Positions 57,935-64,000 of a stretch of DNA of 64,000 bases are shown piece by piece. The notes beneath the pieces are model-generated. The model had not been told where the DNA came from, ran no database searches, and saw nothing but the letters and a program-made list of their open reading frames with translations. Within the stretch, counting starts at the first letter, position 1, and every line of letters starts with the position of its first letter. Origin of the DNA: Sphingomonas sp. S-NIH.Pt15_0812 (GTDB lineage Bacteria; Pseudomonadota; Alphaproteobacteria; Sphingomonadales; Sphingomonadaceae); assembly GCF_003951315.1 (NCBI RefSeq), contig NZ_QLJH01000017.1:1-64000 (forward strand), read 5' to 3'. Position numbers and translations under genes: made by a program.

Positions 57935-58969
57935 ATGGACGATCAGCATTGGGGCCTGACGGCGCGGCCGTTCCAACTCACGCCCGACGCGCGCTTCTGG
58001 TTCGAGACCGCGACGCATCGCAAGGCCATGGCCTATCTCGGCTATGGCCTGGCGCAGGGCGAGGGGTTCATCGTCGTGACCGGCGAGGTCGGCGCCGGCA
58101 AGACGACGCTGGTCGGCCATCTACTCGGCACGATTGACGAATCGCGGCTCAATCCGATCCGCATCGTCTCCACCGCCGTCGCGCCCGAGGACCTGCTGCG
58201 CACCGTCGCGTTGCAGCTCGACGCCGACCCGGTGGACCTGACCAAGGCGGAACTGCTGGCGGTGATCGAGCAGGGCCTGCACGCGGTCGCGCGCAGCGGC
58301 CGCCGCACCCTGCTGGTGGTCGACGAGGCGCAGGCGCTGCCGCTCGAATCGCTGGAGGAGCTGCGGATGCTCTCCAACTTCCAGGCGGGGGGCTATGCGC
58401 TGCTCCAGATCCTGCTGCTCGGCCAGCCGGAATTCCGGGACCGGTTGAACGACGGTGCGGGGCTGGAGCAGTTGCGCCAGCGGATCATCGCCAGCCATCA
58501 TCTGGAGGCGATGGAGCCGCACGAAGTCGCCAGTTATATCGCCCATCGGCTGACCGTCGTCGGCTGGACCGGCCGCCCCGATTTTTCCGAGGACAGTTTC
58601 GACGCGCTCCACGAGGCGTCGGGCGGCATCCCGCGTCGGCTGAACCAGATCGCGTCGCGCGTCATGCTCCATGCCGCGCTGACCGGCGAGGAGGTGGTCG
58701 ACGCCGATATCGTCGGGATGGTGCTCGCCGACCTGGCCGAGGATCTGCCGGGCGTGGTCCGCTCCGCCATCGCGCGGGTGGGCGAGGTTCCGCCGACCGA
58801 TCCCACGGCGCGCCTGGCGGCGCTGGAGGCACGGGTGGAGGAGCAGGAAACGGTGCTGCGTCGCGTGCTGACCATGTTGATCGACTGGGTCGAGACCGAT
58901 CCGCCGCGGGCCATCGTCTCGGACAAGACCGGGGTGCGTGGCTGGCGCGCATCGAACGACGCGGCCTGA
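57935..58969 (+). CDS. secretion-type AAA ATPase, exosortase A-associated
   Basis: An ExeA/GspA-like ATPase (344 aa). The family N-terminus HWGLTARPFQLTPDARFWF is followed by YLGYGLAQGEGFIVVTG, Walker A GEVGAGKTT (50-58) and Walker B LLVVDEAQAL, with RRLNQIASRVMLHA further on. The pattern matches the TIGR03015 ATPase of PEP-CTERM loci, thought to act in EPS assembly or export. A helical segment around 295-325 could be a coiled coil. An in-frame ATG at 57920 is an alternative start. Confidence 0.9.
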   Translation: MDDQHWGLTARPFQLTPDARFWFETATHRKAMAYLGYGLAQGEGFIVVTGEVGAGKTTLVGHLLGTIDESRLNPIRIVSTAVAPEDLLRTVALQLDADPVDLTKAELLAVIEQGLHAVARSGRRTLLVVDEAQALPLESLEELRMLSNFQAGGYALLQILLLGQPEFRDRLNDGAGLEQLRQRIIASHHLEAMEPHEVASYIAHRLTVVGWTGRPDFSEDSFDALHEASGGIPRRLNQIASRVMLHAALTGEEVVDADIVGMVLADLAEDLPGVVRSAIARVGEVPPTDPTARLAALEARVEEQETVLRRVLTMLIDWVETDPPRAIVSDKTGVRGWRASNDAA

Positions 58970-59102
58970 CCGGTCCGGCCCGAACGCCGGTGGAGCGTCG
59001 CGCCCGGCCGTGATAACGGCGGCCGGGCATGACCCATCCGACGCTTTATCTTCCTTGCATCAGCCCTGCTCCTGACCTGTATCCCGTCTGGGAGCGGCGC
59101 TG

Positions 59103-60899
59103 ATGGGCGGCATCGCCGGCCTGTTCCATCCGGCCACGCCCAAGCCGGTCGATCCCGCCCGACTGCGCCGGATGCTCGCCACCCAGGCACATCGCGGGCC
59201 GGGCGGCGAGGGGGTGTGGACCGCGCCGGGCGTCGCGCTCGGCTGCAACCGGCCGGCGGGTGTCGCCGCGCTGCGCACCGAGGCGTCGCTCACCGTCGTC
59301 CATGACGGCGCGATCCTCAATGCCGAGGCGCTGCGACGCGGGCTGGAGGCGGACGGGGTCGGCTTCGAAAGCGCCGACGATGCGGAACTGCTGCTCGCCG
59401 GCTGGCGACGCTGGGGGCCGGCGCTGCCCGAACATATCGAGGGCGAGGTCGCCCTGGCGCTCTATGATGCCGGGCGCGGGTTGCTGTTCCTGTCCCGCGA
59501 CCGGATCGGGGCCAAGCCGCTGCATCTCGCGGAGCTGTCCGACGGCTCGATCGCCTTCGCCTCGGAACTGAAGGGGCTGCTGGCGCACCCGCTGCTGCGT
59601 CGCGTACCCGACATCACCGCGGTCGAGGATTTCCTCGCCTATGGCTATGTGCCCGACGATGCCTGCCTGGTCGCGGGCGTCGCCAAGCTGCCGGCGGCGC
59701 ACCGGCTGACCATCGCGCGGGGCCGGCCGATCGTCGGGCCGGAACGCTGGTGGCAGTGGGAGGGCGGTGCTCGGCTCAAGGGGGCGACGGCGGATGTGGC
59801 GGGGCAATGGGGCGACCTGCTCCGCCGCTCGGTGCGCAGCCGCATGATCGGCGCGGACGGGGCGTTGTTGTCGGGCGATGCGGACAGCGCGGCGGTGGTG
59901 GCGCTGATGGCGGAGGCAAGCCCGCGCGCGGTCCGCACGCTGGGCACCGGTCCGGCGGCGGAGCAGATCGCCCGGCGCTTCGCGACCGATCACGTCGACG
60001 CGCCGCCCTTCGAACACGGGCCCGACGATGCCGAGATGCTGGCGGTGCTGTTCGACGAGCCGTTCGCCGATCCCCGCGCGATCCGGGATTTCGCCAGCGC
60101 CGACGCGGCGCGCGACACGATGGCGGTCGCGCTGCTCGGCATGGGCGGTGCGCTGGCCATGGCGGATGGCGAGCGGCACCGCCGGCTGGTGCGTGGCGAG
60201 CGGTTGCGCGCGCTGCTGCATATCCGCGTGCGCCAGCCCTTGTTCACGCGGCTGGGGGCGATCTGGCCGGACAGGGATGGTCGGACCCGGCTGGAGGCGC
60301 TCGCGCTGGAGGGGGCGGAGGCCTATGCCCGACATCTGGCGATCACGCCGCGCGTCTGGCGCGAACGGCTGTTCACGCCGGCCGCGCGTCATGCGCTGGG
60401 CGGCCATCGTGCCGAGCAGCGCTATGTCGATGCCATGGCGGCGGCTCCTGCCAGCCACCCGCTCGACCGGGCATTGCACGCCGATCTCGCCATTGCGCTA
60501 CCCGGTCAGTGGCTCGCGCGGGCGGATCGCAGCGCGATGGCGGCGGGGCTGGAACTACGCCTGCCGCTGCTCGACCATCGTCTGCTGCGATGTTCGGCAC
60601 GGCTGCCGATCGCGCTGCGGCGGGGCGGCGGGGCGGGGCGCGACGTGCTGGGCCGCGCACTCGCCTCCTATCTGCCGGGCGACGCCTTGCGCCAGCCGGT
60701 CGAGGACGGGTGGCGTGCGCCCGCCGGCGATCTGGCGGCGGCGCTGGGCGGTGCGACGCTGCTGGCGGAGACGGGCTGGTTCGATCCGGTCGCGCTCACG
60801 ACGATGGTCGAGGCGCATCGCGGCGGCGATGCCGATCATGGCGCGACCCTGTGGCAGATGCTGGTGCTGGAACAGGCACTTCGCCGGCTGTTTCCCTGA
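59103..60899 (+). CDS. degenerate asparagine-synthetase-like protein (XrtA-type amidotransferase homologue)
   Basis: A full-length homologue (598 aa) of AsnB-type amidotransferases. The N-terminal glutaminase domain starts MGGIAGLFHP: the catalytic Cys2 of MCGIAG is replaced by Gly. Other site residues are gone too: HRGPDG is HRGPGG, FNGEIYN is HDGAILN. In the synthetase domain the ATP loop SGGxDSS reads SGDADSA, and the usual SGDGGDELFGGY segment reads LGMGGALAMADGE. The reading frame is intact, so it looks like a pseudoenzyme and not a dying gene. It fits the place of the TIGR03108-type protein in XrtA loci. Confidence 0.85.
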   Translation: MGGIAGLFHPATPKPVDPARLRRMLATQAHRGPGGEGVWTAPGVALGCNRPAGVAALRTEASLTVVHDGAILNAEALRRGLEADGVGFESADDAELLLAGWRRWGPALPEHIEGEVALALYDAGRGLLFLSRDRIGAKPLHLAELSDGSIAFASELKGLLAHPLLRRVPDITAVEDFLAYGYVPDDACLVAGVAKLPAAHRLTIARGRPIVGPERWWQWEGGARLKGATADVAGQWGDLLRRSVRSRMIGADGALLSGDADSAAVVALMAEASPRAVRTLGTGPAAEQIARRFATDHVDAPPFEHGPDDAEMLAVLFDEPFADPRAIRDFASADAARDTMAVALLGMGGALAMADGERHRRLVRGERLRALLHIRVRQPLFTRLGAIWPDRDGRTRLEALALEGAEAYARHLAITPRVWRERLFTPAARHALGGHRAEQRYVDAMAAAPASHPLDRALHADLAIALPGQWLARADRSAMAAGLELRLPLLDHRLLRCSARLPIALRRGGGAGRDVLGRALASYLPGDALRQPVEDGWRAPAGDLAAALGGATLLAETGWFDPVALTTMVEAHRGGDADHGATLWQMLVLEQALRRLFP

Positions 60900-60989
60900 C
60901 GGCCTCGGCTTGTGTCGCCTTCGCGGCTCGCATAGGACGGCGGGCGATGGCGGCCCTGCCTTTATCGAATAGCGAGATCCGGTAGCCCG

Positions 60990-62042
60990 ATGACAAAGGC
61001 CCCTTCCGACCTGCGGGTCACCGCCGTGCTGGTCAATTATCGCACGCCCGACCTGACGCTGGAATGCCTGCGCGCCCTGTCGCGCGAACGCGGCGCCCTG
61101 GGGGCGCTCGACGCGATCGTGGTCGATGGCGGGTCGGGCGACGGCTCGGCCGAGGTGCTGGGCGGTGCCTTGTCCGCGCCCGCCTTCGCCGATTGGGTGA
61201 CCTTGTTGCCGATGGCGTTCAACGGCGGCTTCGGCTGGGCGAACAACCAGGCGATCCGCCACGCGCTGGGCCGCGCCAACCCGCCGGACTTCCTCTATAT
61301 CGTCAATCCCGACGCGGTACCGGAACCCGGTGCGCTGGTCCGCCTGGTCCAGGCGCTGATCGACGCGCCCGACGCCGCCGCCGCCGGCAGCCTGCTCGTC
61401 GATGAGGAAGGGCGCGCGCTGGGCTCCGCCTTCCGCTTCCCGACCGTCAGGGGCGAGTTCCTGCGCGGCGCGGGGACGCCGGCGCTCGGCCGGCTGCTGC
61501 GGGCGCCGATCCCGCTGGTCACCGCGCCCGGCGACCGGCCGGTGGAGGCCGATTGGGTCACGGGCGCGAGCGTGCTGATGCGGGCCGAGACGCTGCGGCA
61601 GGTGGGCCTGTTCGACGAAGGCTTCTTCCTCTATTTCGAGGAGGTCGAATTGATGCACCGCTTCCACCGCGCCGGCTGGCGCGCGTTGCACGTACCGGCC
61701 AGCCGCGTCGTCCATGCCGGCGGCGCGTCGACGGGCGTGAAGAACGGCGCGAGCGCGCAGCGTGCCTTGCCCGATTACTGGTTCCGCTCGCGCCGCCGCT
61801 TCTTCGCGCGTGCCTATGGCGCCTCGGCGGCGCGCGCCTCCGGCTTGGCCTGGATCGCCGGCAAGGCGGTCTGGGATTTCCGCTGCAGGATCGGCCTGGG
61901 TCGCGCCCATGCCCATGCACCGGGCGAGCGGGAGGCGCTGATCCGCAACGGCCTGTCCGCTTCCGACACCGACCGGCGATCGGCGGTGGCGGCCTGGGAC
62001 AGCGCGGCCGGTCGGCTGCCGGCCTGGAAGGAGTGGGAATGA
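60990..62042 (+). CDS. GT2-family glycosyltransferase (rhamnosyltransferase-like)
   Basis: An inverting GT-A glycosyltransferase (350 aa). The start VTAVLVNYRTPDLTLECLRA is typical. DGGSGDGS and the metal motif area FLYIVNPDAVPEPGAL follow, then DWVTGASVLMRAETLRQVG, and FDEGFFLYFEEVELMHRFHR, which matches WbbL/rhamnosyltransferases. It probably adds a sugar to the lipid-linked polysaccharide on the cytoplasmic face. It overlaps the next gene by four bases. Confidence 0.88.
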   Translation: MTKAPSDLRVTAVLVNYRTPDLTLECLRALSRERGALGALDAIVVDGGSGDGSAEVLGGALSAPAFADWVTLLPMAFNGGFGWANNQAIRHALGRANPPDFLYIVNPDAVPEPGALVRLVQALIDAPDAAAAGSLLVDEEGRALGSAFRFPTVRGEFLRGAGTPALGRLLRAPIPLVTAPGDRPVEADWVTGASVLMRAETLRQVGLFDEGFFLYFEEVELMHRFHRAGWRALHVPASRVVHAGGASTGVKNGASAQRALPDYWFRSRRRFFARAYGASAARASGLAWIAGKAVWDFRCRIGLGRAHAHAPGEREALIRNGLSASDTDRRSAVAAWDSAAGRLPAWKEWE

Positions 62043-63037
62043 CCGCCGCCTCCATCGCGATCGTGGCGATCGGCCGCAACGAGGGCGAGCGGCTGAAGGC
62101 GTGTCTCCGCTCGCTGCCGGCCGACGCGCATCGCATCTATGTCGATTCCGGCTCGACCGATGGCAGCGTCGCCTTTGCGGAAGGGCAGGGCGTGACCGTC
62201 GTGACCCTGCCGCCGGCGACCCGGTTCACCGCCGCGCTGGCCCGCAATGCCGGGCTCGCCGAGGCGGGGGAGCTGGAATTCGTGCAGTTCCTGGACGGCG
62301 ACTGTGCGCTCGATCCCGCCTGGCTGGATCGGGCGGTGGCCGCGCTCCGGGCCGATCCGGCACTGGCGGTGGTATTCGGCCGGCGGCGCGAGCGCTTTCC
62401 CGAGCGCAGCGTCTATAACCGGATGTGCGACGACGAATGGAACGTGCCGGTCGGCGAGGCCGCGGCCTGTGGCGGCGACGCGCTGTTCCGGCGCGCGGCC
62501 ATCGCCGGGGTGGGGGGCTATAATCCCGATCTGATCGCGGGCGAGGAGCCGGACCTGTGCCTGCGGATGCGCCAACAGGGCTGGCGGGTGCGCCGCATCG
62601 ATGCGGAGATGACGCTGCACGACGCGGCGATGACGCATATCCGCCAATGGTGGCGGCGCAGCGAGCGGTCCGGCCATGCCTTTGCCGAGCATGTCCAGCG
62701 GCACGGCGCCAAGGCCGATCCGGTCTGGCGCCAGCAGGTGCGCAGCATCCTGGCCTGGGGCGTGGCGCTGCCGCTGGTGGTCCTGGCGGCGGGGCTGGTG
62801 CTGGGCTGGTGGGCGGCGGGACTGGTGGCGTTGCTCTATCCGTTCCAGGTCGCCCGTATCGCGCGGCGGATGCAGCGCGGGCGTGGCTATGATCGCGGCT
62901 TCGCGCTCCGCTATGCGCATTTCCTGGTGCTGGGGAAGTTCGCCCAGGCGAAGGGGATGCTCGGCTATCACGCCAAGCGGCTGACCGGGCGGCGCAGCAC
63001 GCTGATCGAATATAAGGGCGCGGAGCCGGTGGCATGA
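62039..63037 (+). CDS. GT2-family glycosyltransferase with membrane segment
   Basis: A GT-A glycosyltransferase (332 aa) starting SIAIVAIGRNEGERLKACL. YVDSGSTDGSVAFA is the nucleotide-binding loop and QFLDGDCALDP the metal motif. The acceptor region is GYNPDLIAGEEPDLCLRMRQ. A hydrophobic hairpin (about residues 238-275) probably holds it to the inner membrane. ATGA overlap with the preceding gene, and the same with the next, mark one operon. Confidence 0.88.
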   Translation: MTAASIAIVAIGRNEGERLKACLRSLPADAHRIYVDSGSTDGSVAFAEGQGVTVVTLPPATRFTAALARNAGLAEAGELEFVQFLDGDCALDPAWLDRAVAALRADPALAVVFGRRRERFPERSVYNRMCDDEWNVPVGEAAACGGDALFRRAAIAGVGGYNPDLIAGEEPDLCLRMRQQGWRVRRIDAEMTLHDAAMTHIRQWWRRSERSGHAFAEHVQRHGAKADPVWRQQVRSILAWGVALPLVVLAAGLVLGWWAAGLVALLYPFQVARIARRMQRGRGYDRGFALRYAHFLVLGKFAQAKGMLGYHAKRLTGRRSTLIEYKGAEPVA

Positions 63038-63552
63038 GCTTCGCGGCGCTTCGCCGTCAGATCGCGGCAGACTGGCGGGCACATGGCCGCGACTGGACGC
63101 GGCCCGGTTTCCGCACGCTCGCGGTCTATCGCTTCGGCGTGTGGCGGATGGGGGTGGGGCCCAAGCCGCTGCGGCTGCCGCTGTCGATGCTCTACAACGC
63201 GGCGTTCCGCTATTGCCGCAACATCTATGGCATCGAACTGCCCTATACTGCGCAGGTCGGGCAGGGCGTGGTGATCGAGCATCAGGGCGGCATCGTCATC
63301 CATGGCTCGACCGTGATCGGCGATCGCTGCATCATCCGCCAGAACTGCACGCTCGGCGTCCGCACCCTCGACCGGCTGGGCGACGCGCCGATCCTGGGCG
63401 ACGACGTCCATATCGGTGCGGGCGCGGTGATCCTGGGCCGGGTACGGATCGGCACGGGCGCGGCGATCGGCGCCAATGCCGTGGTGCTGAAGGACGTGCC
63501 CCCCGGTGCGCTGGCGATCGGCGTGCCGGCGGAGATCCGGCTGCGGGGCTGA
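63034..63552 (+). CDS. serine acetyltransferase-like O-acetyltransferase
   Basis: A left-handed beta-helix acetyltransferase (172 aa) of the CysE-like group found in polysaccharide clusters. Hexapeptide repeats cover about residues 75-165 (GVVIEHQGGIVIHG, GAGAVILGRVRIGTG, IGANAVVLKDVPPGAL). The N-terminus has the helical part typical of small EPS acetyltransferases. It probably O-acetylates a sugar of the polysaccharide; a role in cysteine synthesis is unlikely given the neighbours. Confidence 0.85.
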   Translation: MSFAALRRQIAADWRAHGRDWTRPGFRTLAVYRFGVWRMGVGPKPLRLPLSMLYNAAFRYCRNIYGIELPYTAQVGQGVVIEHQGGIVIHGSTVIGDRCIIRQNCTLGVRTLDRLGDAPILGDDVHIGAGAVILGRVRIGTGAAIGANAVVLKDVPPGALAIGVPAEIRLRG

Positions 63553-63576
63553 AGCCCGCGCAACCGGACCTCGACG

Positions 63577-64000
63577 TCAGCCGAGCCGCTGGGCGTGCCA
63601 GCGCAGATGGTCGGCCATGAAAGTGCCGATGAAATAATAGCTGTGGTCGTAGCCCGGCTGCATCCGCAGAGTCAGGTCGATCCCCGCATCGGCACAGGCG
63701 GTGGCCAGCCGCTCGGGCTGGAGTTGCTGCTCCAGGAACTGGTCCGCCTCGCCCTGGTCGACCAGCAAGGCGGGCACACGCGCGCCATCCTCGATCAGCG
63801 CCACCGCGTCGTGCCGCCGCCACGCCGCCGCATCGTCGCCGAGATAGCCGCCCAGGGCCTTTTTTCCCCACGGCACCTGCGACGGCGCGACGATGGGGGC
63901 GAAGGCGCTGACGGCGCGGAACCGGTCCGGATGGCGCAGGCCGATGGTGAGCGCGCCATGCCCGCCCATCGAATGGCCCATGATCCCCTGCCGCGTCATG
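63577..64000 (-). CDS. S-formylglutathione hydrolase, 3' part (window edge)
   Basis: The C-terminal half of an esterase-D type serine hydrolase, cut by the window end, so its start is not visible. Visible catalytic residues: the nucleophile in IMGHSMGGHGAL, the Asp in VDQGEADQFL and the His in YDHSYYF. Such enzymes hydrolyse S-formylglutathione in formaldehyde detoxification. It is convergent with the EPS genes and probably unrelated to them. Confidence 0.9.
   Translation of the reverse strand, partial: MTRQGIMGHSMGGHGALTIGLRHPDRFRAVSAFAPIVAPSQVPWGKKALGGYLGDDAAAWRRHDAVALIEDGARVPALLVDQGEADQFLEQQLQPERLATACADAGIDLTLRMQPGYDHSYYFIGTFMADHLRWHAQRLG

Overview
The window reads as high-GC chromosomal DNA of an alphaproteobacterium, most likely a sphingomonad (Sphingomonas or a close relative). 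Supporting signs are the gene content (DUF4173 with CreBC-like regulators, a TorF-type porin leading the kdp operon, a PEP-CTERM/exosortase A locus), GTTC-N7-GTTC LexA boxes, a GGAAC-N17-CGTT general-stress promoter and a palindromic REP-type element. All product names come from reading translated sequence and from memory of families. No database search was run.

Layout. (1) 1-9815, housekeeping and stress: an RsuA/RluB-type pseudouridine synthase cut by a 44-bp inverted repeat at the window edge, a CheY-like regulator, AmpG, a nitronate monooxygenase-like enzyme, an M1 aminopeptidase, a gamma-carbonic anhydrase-like protein, a zinc alcohol dehydrogenase and a divergent ohr/ohrR pair. (2) 9838-18639, a complete minus-strand potassium operon: TorF-like porin, a 27-residue microprotein, kdpF, A, B, C, D, E. 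(3) 18777-24932: a lipoprotein, tRNA-Arg(ACG), a coupled DUF4173/CreB-like/CreC-like/DUF2809 operon, the decayed remains of an ECF sigma/anti-sigma pair, and two identical tRNA-Lys(CTT) genes. (4) 25025-32670: the rod-shape operon mreB-mreC-mreD-mrdA-rodA, divergent from mutL. (5) 32778-34391: a REP palindrome, a possible tiny lipopeptide and rpsF-rpsR-rplI. (6) 34588-39309: fabD-fabG-acpP-fabF-mltG, with a GxxExxY gene relic between fabD and fabG. (7) 39444-47355: erpA, xthA, an outer-membrane protein, an acetyltransferase-like protein, a desaturase, an M17 peptidase, a small membrane protein behind an EcfG-type promoter, an SDR and secreted proteins. (8) 47484-52216: lexA with three half-sites, and the coupled operon trpG-trpD-trpC-moaC-moeA. 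(9) 52311-63552: exosortase A (XrtA)-associated polysaccharide and protein-sorting genes. These are an acyl carrier protein, an acyl-CoA ligase, a PEP-CTERM phosphodiesterase, a PLP decarboxylase, a secretion-type ATPase, a degenerate asparagine-synthetase homologue, two GT2 glycosyltransferases and an acetyltransferase. (10) The window ends inside an S-formylglutathione hydrolase gene.

The XrtA-type locus is the most interesting system. It couples exopolysaccharide precursor chemistry to a cargo protein with a textbook PEP-CTERM tail, but no exosortase gene is visible here. Its asparagine-synthetase homologue has lost the catalytic Cys2 and the ATP-pyrophosphatase signature while keeping a full-length frame, which suggests a pseudoenzyme with another role. 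Three relics (ECF sigma, anti-sigma, GxxExxY) show recent gene decay.
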